Assembly (NCBI RefSeq): GCF_002742685.1
Contig: NZ_PEDM01000003.1
Span: forward strand, 1-64,000
Length of the DNA: 64,000 bases
Source: Anoxybacillus flavithermus
GTDB lineage: Bacteria > Bacillota > Bacilli > Bacillales > Anoxybacillaceae
Direction of reading: 5' to 3'
Part shown: piece after piece, positions 57,030-64,000 of the stretch
How positions within the stretch are numbered: the first letter of the stretch is position 1
Layout: each line of letters opens with the position of its first letter
Translations under genes and position numbers: made by a program
The notes under the pieces: generated by a model
The model's input: only the letters and a program-made list of their open reading frames with translations
Told to the model about the DNA's origin: nothing
Database searches by the model: none

Positions 57030-59408
57030 TTAGTTTCTTAACGGCTTTCCTTTGAGAAGCATATGTTGCATGCGCGCTTGTGTTTTCGGCTCACCGACAA
57101 GACTTAAAAATGCCTCACGCTCTAAATCAAGCAAATATTGTTCGTCCACTTCTGTTCCGTACGGTACGCTTCCACCAGCAATGACGTAAGCAAGTTTTTT
57201 TGCGATTTTTAAATCATGCTCCGAAATGTAACCGGAATGATACATACCTTGAGCGCCAAGTAGTAACGTCGCATACCCTGTTTCTCCGACAACCGGAATT
57301 TTTTTGCGCACCGGCGGTTTGTATCCGCTCTCATATAGCGCTAACACCGCTTGTTTTGCGTCATAGATGAGATGATCACCATTGATCGAAATGCCATCTT
57401 GTACATTTAAGAAATTTAACTCACGCGCTTCCGCGGCAGATGTTGATACTTTCGCCATCGCAATCGTTTCAAACACTTTATTTGCGACCTTTTGTAAATC
57501 AAATTCCACACCGTTTGGCATGCCGCTTAAATGTTTAATGTATAGCTCTTTATTTCCACCACCGCCTGGAATGAGACCGACACCTACCTCAACAAGCCCC
57601 ATGTACGTTTCTGCAGCTGCTTGAATGCGTGAGGCTGGCAAGCAAATTTCTGTTCCACCGCCAAGCGTCATCGCAAATGGTGCAACGACAACCGGTTTTG
57701 AGCTATATTTAATATTCATCATCGCTTGTTGGAATTGACGAACGACCATTTCGATTTCAAAATAGTTGTCATCTTGCGCCTCCATTAAGATCATCGCAAG
57801 GTTCGCGCCGACGCAGAAATTTTTCCCTTGGTTTCCGATGACAAGTCCTTTATAGTTGCGGTCAACTTCTTCTAACGCATAGTTAATCATTTGAACAATA
57901 TCAAAACCGATCGCATTGTTTGGTGAATGAAACTCAAGTAACGCCACATCGTCACCGAGGTCGATCAAACTTGCGCCGCTATTTTTCTTAATGACCCCTT
58001 TTTGTTCTTTTAAGCGCTGAATATGGATGACTTTTTCGTTTTCTTCAACCGGTTGATATTGTCCACGATCGTAGTACGATACTCGGCCATGTTCGTGTTT
58101 ATAAAACGTTTCGTGTCCGCTCGCAAGCATATCTTCAACCCACGATGGCACTTGACGACCTTCCGCTTTCATTTTTTCAACAGACTGCTTCACACCGATC
58201 GCATCCCACGTTTCGAAAGGACCGAGCTCCCAGCCAAAACCCCATTTCATCGCACGGTCAATCGCTACGATGTCATCTGCGATTTCTCCAAGCAGCTCAG
58301 CCGAATATAATAACGTTGGACTTAAAATGTTCCAAAGCAATTGCCCCGCCCGATCGTTCGCATATACAAGCGCTTTCAATTTATTCGCTGTTCCTTTTGC
58401 TTGTTTGCTCATTTCAACAGACGGTGCCTTTAATTTCTTCGTCGGTTCATACTCAAGCGTTTCGTAATTTAATTCAAAAATGTCTTTTCCTTTTTTATAG
58501 AAAAATCCTTGACCTGATTTGCTGCCAAGCCACCCTTTTTCCACCATCGTTTTCATAAAAGATGGAACAGCAAATACTTCTTTTTCTTCACCTTCTACTT
58601 TTTCAAACACATTGTTCGCCACATGAATAAACGTGTCTAAACCGACGACATCGAGCGTGCGGAACGTTGCACTTTTTGGGCGGCCAATTAAAGGACCTGT
58701 CACAGAATCGACTTCGCCTACGCTATAGCCACCTTTCATCATTTCACGTACCGTCACAAGCAAGCCGTACGTACCGATACGATTAGCAATAAAGTTTGGC
58801 GTATCTTTCGCAAGCACAACCCCTTTACCGAGCACGTTTTCACCAAATTGTTTCATAAACGCAACAACAGCTGGATCGGTGTACTTTGTCGGAATGACTT
58901 CTAATAATTTTAAATAGCGCGGTGGATTGAAAAAGTGCGTGCCTAAAAAATGTTTTTTAAAGTCTTCTGATCGTCCTTCGGCCATCGCCTCGATGGAAAT
59001 ACCGGACGTGTTTGAGCTGACGATACTTCCTTGCTTTCTCACTTCATCCACTTTCTCAAACACGCTCTTTTTCACATCAAGCCGTTCAACAACGACCTCA
59101 ATGATCCAATCGCATTCCGCTAAGCGATGAAAGTCATCTTCAAAGTTACCGACTTCGATCAACGCTAAGTTGGCTTTCGACATAAGTGGCGCTGGCTTTT
59201 GTTTCAATAAACGTTGAACCGCTTGATTGACGATGCGATTGCGTACTTGTTTATGTTCAAGCGTCCATCCTTTTGCTTGTTCTTCCGCTGTCAACTCTTT
59301 CGGTACAATATCTAACAACAATGTCGGAATACCGACGTTCGCTAAATGTGCCGCAATTCCCGATCCCATGACACCAGAACCGAGAACAGCTGCTTTTTTA
59401 ATTCGCAT
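57030..59408 (-). CDS. fadN: 3-hydroxyacyl-CoA dehydrogenase/enoyl-CoA hydratase FadN
   Basis: This 792-residue fusion has an N-terminal 3-hydroxyacyl-CoA dehydrogenase (GSGVMGSGIAAHLANVG, SSNTSGISI, GTHFFNPP) to ~400 and a C-terminal enoyl-CoA hydratase/isomerase domain from ~480 (GNQGKNFCVGANLAM, MTLGGGTEICLPASR, GVGLIPGGGGNKEL). The domain order is the reverse of E. coli FadB, as usual for Bacillus FadN. It is the first gene of the operon, behind a FadR box. Confidence 0.97.
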   Translation of the reverse strand: MRIKKAAVLGSGVMGSGIAAHLANVGIPTLLLDIVPKELTAEEQAKGWTLEHKQVRNRIVNQAVQRLLKQKPAPLMSKANLALIEVGNFEDDFHRLAECDWIIEVVVERLDVKKSVFEKVDEVRKQGSIVSSNTSGISIEAMAEGRSEDFKKHFLGTHFFNPPRYLKLLEVIPTKYTDPAVVAFMKQFGENVLGKGVVLAKDTPNFIANRIGTYGLLVTVREMMKGGYSVGEVDSVTGPLIGRPKSATFRTLDVVGLDTFIHVANNVFEKVEGEEKEVFAVPSFMKTMVEKGWLGSKSGQGFFYKKGKDIFELNYETLEYEPTKKLKAPSVEMSKQAKGTANKLKALVYANDRAGQLLWNILSPTLLYSAELLGEIADDIVAIDRAMKWGFGWELGPFETWDAIGVKQSVEKMKAEGRQVPSWVEDMLASGHETFYKHEHGRVSYYDRGQYQPVEENEKVIHIQRLKEQKGVIKKNSGASLIDLGDDVALLEFHSPNNAIGFDIVQMINYALEEVDRNYKGLVIGNQGKNFCVGANLAMILMEAQDDNYFEIEMVVRQFQQAMMNIKYSSKPVVVAPFAMTLGGGTEICLPASRIQAAAETYMGLVEVGVGLIPGGGGNKELYIKHLSGMPNGVEFDLQKVANKVFETIAMAKVSTSAAEARELNFLNVQDGISINGDHLIYDAKQAVLALYESGYKPPVRKKIPVVGETGYATLLLGAQGMYHSGYISEHDLKIAKKLAYVIAGGSVPYGTEVDEQYLLDLEREAFLSLVGEPKTQARMQHMLLKGKPLRN

Positions 59409-59430
59409 GCTCGTTCCCCCTTATCCCAAT

Positions 59431-59448
59431 TGAATGAATGGTCATTCA
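59431..59448 (-). promoter_or_regulatory. FadR (YsiA-type) operator of fadNAE
   Basis: TGAATGA-ATGG-TCATTCA is a perfect inverted repeat matching the Bacillus FadR box. It lies just downstream of the promoter and 23 bases before fadN. Long-chain acyl-CoA would release the repressor. Confidence 0.92.
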
Positions 59449-59464
59449 TTTTTCCTTTATCTTA

Positions 59465-59493
59465 AATATAAATTATATTTTAAATTTTCGCAA
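59465..59493 (-). promoter_or_regulatory. Promoter of fadNAE
   Basis: On the minus strand TTGCGA (59488-59493), a 17-base spacer and TATATT (59465-59470), followed at once by the FadR box. Confidence 0.7.
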
Positions 59494-59557
59494 CAAATAA
59501 ATGTAGCGAATTTTGTCAACGATTCAGGAAATGATACAACAAGGAGGTGAGTTTGCG

Positions 59558-59704
59558 ATGAAAATGAAAAAACACCCGTCTAAAGCAGGTGTAAGTGCTG
59601 CAAGTGTGAAAGGAAATGCCGGTCCGACCGTGGAACGTGATGGAGGCGGAAAGAAAACGAGCCAAAATCAACAATACGGAAAAGAAAATATGGGGAATGA
59701 ATAA
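59558..59704 (+). CDS. yuzL: YuzL-family small protein
   Basis: This 48-residue basic, hydrophilic protein with the family core KKHPSKAGVSAASVKGNAGP and a Gly/Lys/Gln-rich tail looks like a small spore-type or disordered protein. The start is fixed by a full AAGGAGGTGA site 7 bases before the ATG at 59558. Function unknown. It is divergent from fadN. Confidence 0.86.
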   Translation: MKMKKHPSKAGVSAASVKGNAGPTVERDGGGKKTSQNQQYGKENMGNE

Positions 59705-59732
59705 AGGTGGGATGCGCCCACCTTTATTTTTT
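59700..59732. terminator. Bidirectional terminator, yuzL / fadM
   Basis: AATAAAGGTGGG and CCCACCTTTATT enclose ATGCG, with T tracts on both strands. It includes the last codons of fadM. Confidence 0.9.
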
Positions 59733-60641
59733 GAATATGCCTTTTAATACAAACGCCACGTTGGCTGGGCGTTCTGCTAAGCGACGCATAAAATAGCCGT
59801 ACCAGTCGGTTCCATATGGAACGTAGACGCGCATCGTATAGCCTTCGCGCACTAATTGTTCTTGTCGTTCTGGACGAATGCCATATAACATTTGGAATTC
59901 AAATTGATTGTTTGGAATGTTATGTTCTTTCACCAATTGTTTCGTATATTCAATAATCGCATCGTCATGCGTCGCAACCGCTGTATAGTTACCATTTAAC
60001 AAATGCATTTTAATAATCTTTTTAAAGTTTTCATCTACATCTTTTTTATCTGGAAAAGCGACTTCCGGCGACTCTTTATACGCCCCTTTCACAAGGCGCA
60101 AGTTTGGATGATACGCATTTAAATCTTCAATATCTTTTTCTGTGCGATACAAATATGCTTGCAATACCGTTCCGACATTGTCATACTCTTTTTTCAACTG
60201 CTTAAAAATATCGATCGTTTTTTGGCAACGAGAATAGTCTTCCATATCAATTGTCACAAATACCCCGTGGGCTTTTGCTTCATCTAAAATGCGACGCATA
60301 TTTTTCATCACAAGCTCATCGGAAATGTCCAATCCCATCGATGTCATTTTCAGCGACAGTTGGGAATTTAATTTATTTTCACCAATTGCACGAATCGCCT
60401 CAATCGAATGGTTCGCCATTTCATTTGCTTCTTGTTCGTTATCAACAAATTCACCTAAATAATCGATAGTGACCGCTAGTCCTTTACGATTGAGTTCTTT
60501 AATCACGTCTACTGCCCGTTCAATCGTTTCTCCCGCTACAAAACGCGACGCACCGAAACGAAGACCGTACCGTTTCGCCAATTTTGTTAACGTTTTATTT
60601 TTTGACAAAAATAAGAAAAAGTCGCGCATAAGTTGTTCCAT
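59724..60641 (-). CDS. fadM: Proline dehydrogenase family protein (FadM/YusM)
   Basis: This 305-residue FAD-dependent TIM-barrel has VTIDYLGEFV, LKMTSMGLDI, VTIDMEDYSRCQKTIDIF, LRLVKGAYKES, VATHDDAIIE and the C-terminal YVPYGTDWYGYFMRRLAERPAN (split at Trp) typical of monofunctional PutA-type proline dehydrogenases. No P5C dehydrogenase is adjacent. The ATG at 60641 follows AGGGGG by 10 bases. I see no clear FadR box upstream of it. Confidence 0.92.
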   Translation of the reverse strand: MEQLMRDFFLFLSKNKTLTKLAKRYGLRFGASRFVAGETIERAVDVIKELNRKGLAVTIDYLGEFVDNEQEANEMANHSIEAIRAIGENKLNSQLSLKMTSMGLDISDELVMKNMRRILDEAKAHGVFVTIDMEDYSRCQKTIDIFKQLKKEYDNVGTVLQAYLYRTEKDIEDLNAYHPNLRLVKGAYKESPEVAFPDKKDVDENFKKIIKMHLLNGNYTAVATHDDAIIEYTKQLVKEHNIPNNQFEFQMLYGIRPERQEQLVREGYTMRVYVPYGTDWYGYFMRRLAERPANVAFVLKGIFKK

Positions 60642-60805
60642 CGCTGTTTTACCCCCTTTGCAAGCGCATCCATCCGTATTGTAACACGTTTTCAATGAAT
60701 TGAATATGTTTTTGTCGAATAATCGTATTTTTTGTCTACGTACGTATAACTATACAGCACGTGGGCAATATACAGTCGAACATGATTTTATATGGAGGGA
60801 TGATC

Positions 60806-61057
60806 ATGCAACAACAAATGAACACACAACCGCATGAGATGATGGCTCAACCACCTGAAATGATTTCAACAAAAGATGCGCTTTATTTAACAGATGCGCT
60901 CTCATGGAATTTGCTTGCGATGAAAAAAGCACATTTTTTTGCGTCTCAATGTCAAGATCAAGAAATTAAACAGGCGATAGAGCGTGTTGGACAAATGCAC
61001 CAACGCCACTATCAACAACTGTTACATCAATTACAGCCATCAGCACACATGCAATAA
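60806..61057 (+). CDS. yusN: CotF-like spore coat protein (YusN-like)
   Basis: This 83-residue protein has a Gln/Met-rich N-terminus (MQQQMNTQPHEMMAQPPEM) followed by a four-helix half of the coat F type (ISTKDALYLTDALSWNLLAM). The ATG at 60806 follows GGAGG by 7 bases; an earlier ATG has none. It is co-transcribed with the next CotF-domain gene, 15 bases away. Confidence 0.83.
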   Translation: MQQQMNTQPHEMMAQPPEMISTKDALYLTDALSWNLLAMKKAHFFASQCQDQEIKQAIERVGQMHQRHYQQLLHQLQPSAHMQ

Positions 61058-61072
61058 GGAGGACGTGACGAC

Positions 61073-61396
61073 ATGAAAGTGCAAAATACTGAAACACAAA
61101 TTCCGAAAACACCCCAAATGAACGATCGCGATTTTATTAATGATATGTTATCAACTGAAAAATATATGACGGATAGTTATTGTACATTTTTAAACGAAGC
61201 AAGCCATCAACATTTGTATGATGAAATTTTGCATATGTTCACCGAAACACAAAATTGCCAACGTGAATTGTACAACTTAATGTTTAAAAAAGGTTGGTAT
61301 GCGCTTGAACAAGCAGACCAGCAAAAATTACAACAATCATATCAACAATTTCAAGGATACGCGAGCCAATTCCCATACAACAATATGATGCAATGA
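61073..61396 (+). CDS. Coat F domain spore protein
   Basis: This 107-residue protein carries the CotF core: NDRDFINDMLSTEKYMTDSY, then FLNEASHQHLYDEILHMFTE and LYNLMFKKGWYALE. The Gln/Tyr-rich tail is typical of coat proteins. GGAGG lies 10 bases before the ATG. A mother-cell sigma factor (E or K) is expected, but I do not see a convincing promoter. Confidence 0.88.
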   Translation: MKVQNTETQIPKTPQMNDRDFINDMLSTEKYMTDSYCTFLNEASHQHLYDEILHMFTETQNCQRELYNLMFKKGWYALEQADQQKLQQSYQQFQGYASQFPYNNMMQ

Positions 61397-61428
61397 AAAA
61401 AGCCGGCTGCTTATGCAGTCGGTTTTTG
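61396..61428 (+). terminator. Terminator of the coat gene pair
   Basis: AGCCGGCTGC-TTAT-GCAGTCGGTT with one mismatch is followed by TTTTG, right after the stop codon. Confidence 0.8.
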
Positions 61429-61505
61429 TTATACGCCCAACCATTGGACAAATGCCCTGCATACATTATCAATGTAATGAAGAATGTATAGGGAGGGAAT
61501 GCTCA

Positions 61506-61679
61506 ATGTATGGTCGCAGACCGTTTTTCGGCTTTTTTGGTGCACCGTTTTTCGGGGGCTTTTTAGGTGGATTGCTTGGCAGTGCATTAACGCCTTATCC
61601 GTTTTATCCACCACGCCCATATTATTACCCGCCACGTCCATATCCGTTTTACCCATATGGCGGCGGATGGTACTATTAA
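61506..61679 (+). CDS. 57-residue Phe/Gly/Pro/Tyr-rich protein
   Basis: This protein opens MYGRRPFFGFFGAPFFGG, continues with a short hydrophobic GGLLGSAL stretch, then repeats YPFYPPRPYYYPPRPYPFYP and ends GGGWYY. The ATG at 61506 follows AGGGAGGG. A CATACATT element (61460-61467) about 40 bases upstream resembles a sigma-E -10. The composition fits an outer-coat or exosporium-type structural protein; this is inference. Confidence 0.7.
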   Translation: MYGRRPFFGFFGAPFFGGFLGGLLGSALTPYPFYPPRPYYYPPRPYPFYPYGGGWYY

Positions 61680-61682
61680 ACA

Positions 61683-61716
61683 AAGCTAAGGAGCACTAGC
61701 TCCCTAGCTTTTTTCT
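61683..61716. terminator. Terminator between the Pro/Tyr-rich gene and hmoA
   Basis: AAGCTAAGGAGC-ACTA-GCTCCCTAGCTT with one mismatch is followed by TTTTT on the plus strand; it probably also serves the convergent hmoA. Confidence 0.8.
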
Positions 61717-62026
61717 ATGCTTGAAAAGAAAGGGCAACTTCATATGAAAACATTTGGTTTCCAAGCACATAGTCAGGACGGTCTTTTGCTTTTTGCTCAT
61801 GCGCTTTACGAAATGCCTCACTTTGCGTCCAAGCTTCGAACGATTGTTTGTCCTCCCACGTAGTGCATACACGTACTTCATCATAATCTTCAAGTCCTTG
61901 TGTCACATGCAATTCTAAACGAATAAACCCAGGTGATTGTTCGATACCTTTTCTTTCTTTAAACCGCTCAACAAGTTGCGAAGCATATCCTTTTTTTACA
62001 CGAATAGCATTTGTAACAACGTACAT
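61715..62026 (-). CDS. hmoA: IsdG/HmoA-type haem-degrading monooxygenase
   Basis: This 103-residue ferredoxin-like alpha/beta-barrel (antibiotic biosynthesis monooxygenase fold) has the IsdG catalytic triad at matching places: Asn6, Trp66 (FEAWTQS) and His76 (FRKAHEQ). It would open haem and release iron. It is the last gene of the haem/iron cluster on this strand, 16 bases after the secreted-protein gene. GGGAGAG precedes the ATG. Confidence 0.87.
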   Translation of the reverse strand: MYVVTNAIRVKKGYASQLVERFKERKGIEQSPGFIRLELHVTQGLEDYDEVRVCTTWEDKQSFEAWTQSEAFRKAHEQKAKDRPDYVLGNQMFSYEVALSFQA

Positions 62027-62042
62027 GTGTCATCTCTCCCTT

Positions 62043-63095
62043 TTATTTTTTTGAAACTACGAAAGGATCAGCAGTTACTTTTTTCCCTGCATACTCAACT
62101 GCATATACAACAGACTGCTCTTCATCTTTTTCCGAGATCGTTGGAACTACAATCGTAGCCACTGTTCGGTCTTCACTTAGCGTAATCGTTGCCGGTTGGA
62201 CAACTTGCTCCTCCCCTTTATTAATCGTGACCGTTATTTTCATATTTGCTGTGCTTAATGAAGAAACAGGAATATCAAAATATAATGTAAGTGCACCGTT
62301 CGTTGCTTCTACATAATCTAGCTCGGCTACAGGAGGCGTAATTAAATCGTTATATACTTCTAATAAATTGTTATACTCATTTGTCAAATCTGCTCGGAAC
62401 GTATCCGATAGCTTTGATAACAATCCTTTCACTGCATCAAGCACTTTTTTCGCTTCAGCGAACTTCCCATCTTCGAGGTATTCATTCGCTTTTAATAATT
62501 GCTCATACACTTTCACATCATTTGCATATTTATCATAGAGCGCTTTACTTTTTGAAAATTCCTCTAAAAGTAGTTTCCGAACATTCGTTTCGAATACATT
62601 GTTATATACGCGAAGCTGACGACTTTGCACGTATACTTGCAACTGTTTATGCGCTACTTGCAACGCATCCATATCTTCATCAACAATTGCTTGTTCCAAA
62701 GCTGTTCTCATCTTTTTAGATCCTTCAAATACAACAGAAGCATTCAAATACGGAATGACTCGTTTAGCCATATACGTCTTATACGCACCATCTAACTCGC
62801 TAACATATTTCTTTTTCTCTTTCCCAGCAGACTTTTGAACAGCTTGTTTCGCTTGTACATATAACTGATGGGCCTTTTTATACTCAGCTAAAACGGTCGC
62901 ATGTGGCGGGATGCTCCCTGTTTTTTGAGTATACGCTGTATACGTTGTATGGGCTTTTTTCATTTGCGCCTTCGCTTCATTGACGATGGTAGCCACATTT
63001 ATTTTCGCTTCTGAAATAATTGGTTGAAAAGAAAGAAGCAAACTAAAAAAGATAAAACCGATGACCGTCATATTTATAATTTTTTTCGTACTCAT
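62043..63095 (-). CDS. Secreted helical protein of unknown function in haem operon
   Basis: This 350-residue exported protein has a signal peptide (residues 1-30, ending SEA). A long all-helical, Lys/Ala/Tyr-rich region follows (~35-255: AYKKAHQLYVQAKQAVQK, YLEDGKFAEAKKVLDAV). The C-terminal domain (~260-350) is beta-rich and Ig-like (LTLYFDIPVSSLSTANMKITVTINKG). It has no LPxTG, lipobox or recognisable NEAT domain. The architecture recalls S-layer SbsC-type proteins. Its start overlaps the HugZ-like gene stop by four bases, which ties it to haem use. Confidence 0.8.
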   Translation of the reverse strand: MSTKKIINMTVIGFIFFSLLLSFQPIISEAKINVATIVNEAKAQMKKAHTTYTAYTQKTGSIPPHATVLAEYKKAHQLYVQAKQAVQKSAGKEKKKYVSELDGAYKTYMAKRVIPYLNASVVFEGSKKMRTALEQAIVDEDMDALQVAHKQLQVYVQSRQLRVYNNVFETNVRKLLLEEFSKSKALYDKYANDVKVYEQLLKANEYLEDGKFAEAKKVLDAVKGLLSKLSDTFRADLTNEYNNLLEVYNDLITPPVAELDYVEATNGALTLYFDIPVSSLSTANMKITVTINKGEEQVVQPATITLSEDRTVATIVVPTISEKDEEQSVVYAVEYAGKKVTADPFVVSKK

Positions 63096-63595
63096 TGCCC
63101 CTCAAGTCTCCCTTCCTCATTTTTATTAACAATTACATGCGTAAATCGTTCACCGTTTAAATCGACATCAAACGCTTGCCCAAATCCAACAACGTAACGT
63201 CCCTCCATCGGGGTAAGTTGAAAAAGCGAAAAATCAATACTTCGCAATAAACGAATCATCGGTTTGCCGTGAATGTCCTCAAACTTAGCAAAAATATGAT
63301 CATTTCCGTTGTTGCCAATGTGCGTTCGTTTGCATGTAAATCGAACGCGCTCTCGTGCAAACAAATTGGTTGATGTTGCTTCATCGGCAATCAACAATAC
63401 TGAAACTCGCTCATTACGTTCAATATATTGAAAATGTTCAGCCGTTCGACTAATAAAAATGTAAAAATGACTTTCGTCTATCACAAAGGGGGCATAACTA
63501 ATAAACGGCTCACCACGTTCATCTATTGTACTGATCATCATGGTTTTACATTGTTTCACAAACTGCACATAGCGCTCTCTTTTTTTCTCTTCCAA
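63092..63595 (-). CDS. HugZ-like haem utilisation / FMN-split-barrel protein
   Basis: This 167-residue protein of the pyridoxamine-phosphate-oxidase-like fold has KTMMISTIDERGEPFISYAPFVI, HFYIFISRTAEHFQYIERN and the C-terminal RYVVGFGQAFDVD, the HugZ-type arrangement. HugZ proteins bind or degrade haem. The start is TTG 7 bases after AGGTGA. It lies between an iron-type ABC ATPase gene and the secreted-protein gene. Confidence 0.83.
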   Translation of the reverse strand: MEEKKRERYVQFVKQCKTMMISTIDERGEPFISYAPFVIDESHFYIFISRTAEHFQYIERNERVSVLLIADEATSTNLFARERVRFTCKRTHIGNNGNDHIFAKFEDIHGKPMIRLLRSIDFSLFQLTPMEGRYVVGFGQAFDVDLNGERFTHVIVNKNEEGRLEGQ

Positions 63596-63611
63596 TATTT
63601 TCTCACCTTTT

Positions 63612-64000
63612 CTATGTTAAGCATGGAATGTGACACGTTTTTCGGATAGGAATAAAAAATGGCTTATCCCCTTCATAACGGATGTCGACATCAATACCGA
63701 ATATATCTTGAAACATTTGTTTGCAAATGACGCATTGCGTGCGATCATCATATTGAATCTTCCCGTCTTTCATCACAATCATTCGATCGCTGTATTGTGC
63801 CGCTTGATTAATGTCATGTAAAACCATAACGACTGTCATGCCTAATTGGTCATTCAACATTTGAATGAGTTCCATCACTTCTAATTGATGGGAAATATCT
63901 AAATATGTTGTCGGTTCATCAAGCAATAACACTTCAGGCCGTTGTGCCAACGCCATCGCAATCCATGCACGTTGACGCTCCCCACCAGACAAAGAGTGTA
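63612..64000 (-). CDS. Iron/haem/siderophore ABC transporter ATP-binding protein (partial)
   Basis: This is the C-terminal ~129 residues of a FecE/FhuC-type ATPase: signature LSGGERQRAWIAMALAQ at the very edge, Walker B VLLLDEPTTYLDI and the switch His in VMVLHDINQA. The Walker A half is beyond the right edge. It belongs to the YusV/FhuC group. With the HugZ-like, secreted and HmoA genes it suggests a haem or siderophore iron operon entering from the right. Confidence 0.92.
   Translation of the reverse strand, partial: HSLSGGERQRAWIAMALAQRPEVLLLDEPTTYLDISHQLEVMELIQMLNDQLGMTVVMVLHDINQAAQYSDRMIVMKDGKIQYDDRTQCVICKQMFQDIFGIDVDIRYEGDKPFFIPIRKTCHIPCLT

Overview
The window is a 64 kb piece of a chromosome from a low-to-moderate GC, endospore-forming Firmicute of the family Bacillaceae. 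Protein similarity by eye, spore genes (sspH, yutH, yutC, lytH, yunB, CotF-like coat genes), AAGGAGG-type ribosome binding sites with many TTG/GTG starts, and the gene order all point there. The order follows the Bacillus subtilis yug-yui/yum-yut-yun-suf-met-yus segment closely. A thermophilic Anoxybacillus/Geobacillus-type genome is my best guess; the genus is inference. No organism name was supplied and no search was run.

Layout, left to right. 1-250: 5' end of a 16S rRNA gene (minus strand) with tandem promoters. 250-2700: DMT exporter, MgtC-like membrane protein, HD-GYP protein and a lone tRNA-Ala(GGC). 2.7-10 kb: yug block (sspH, yugO K+ channel, yugN, pgi, iron alcohol dehydrogenase, yuzA, yugI, an XRE regulator, alaT-alaR). 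10-14 kb: lipoprotein Cu/Zn SOD, small unknown genes, an ArsB/NhaD-type transporter and bioY with a BirA-type operator. 14-22 kb: yuiC-yuiB-yuiA, NADH dehydrogenase yumB with a Rex-type site, yumC, yutM, dapF, yuzB, yutJ, yuzD, yutI. 22-26 kb: hom-thrC-thrB. 26-34 kb: yutH, yutG, yutF, a SufR-like regulator, yutE, yutD, yutC, lipA, lytH. 34-40 kb: an NSS amino-acid transporter coupled to a 34-residue partner, and yunB-yunF. 40-45.5 kb: the sufCDSUB operon. 45.5-51.7 kb: metNPQ under a SAM-I riboswitch, then a small non-syntenic insert (secreted protein plus divergent LuxR-type regulator with a degenerate receiver), then metY. 51.7-64 kb: yusD-yusI with gcvH, the fadNAE beta-oxidation operon with a FadR box, yuzL, fadM, coat proteins, and a haem/iron operon cut by the right edge.

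Common threads are iron-sulfur assembly and use (suf, yutI, yutM, lipA, the SufR-like regulator), methionine and threonine supply (hom-thrCB, metNPQ, metY, a putative methionine/alanine symporter), lipoate and glycine cleavage (lipA, gcvH), fatty-acid degradation, and sporulation. Most of the window is conserved housekeeping DNA. The least explained parts are the 48.75-50.39 kb insert with its symmetrical intergenic DNA, the secreted helical protein inside the haem operon, and several micro-genes of 34 to 57 codons. I found no CRISPR array, prophage or intact insertion sequence.
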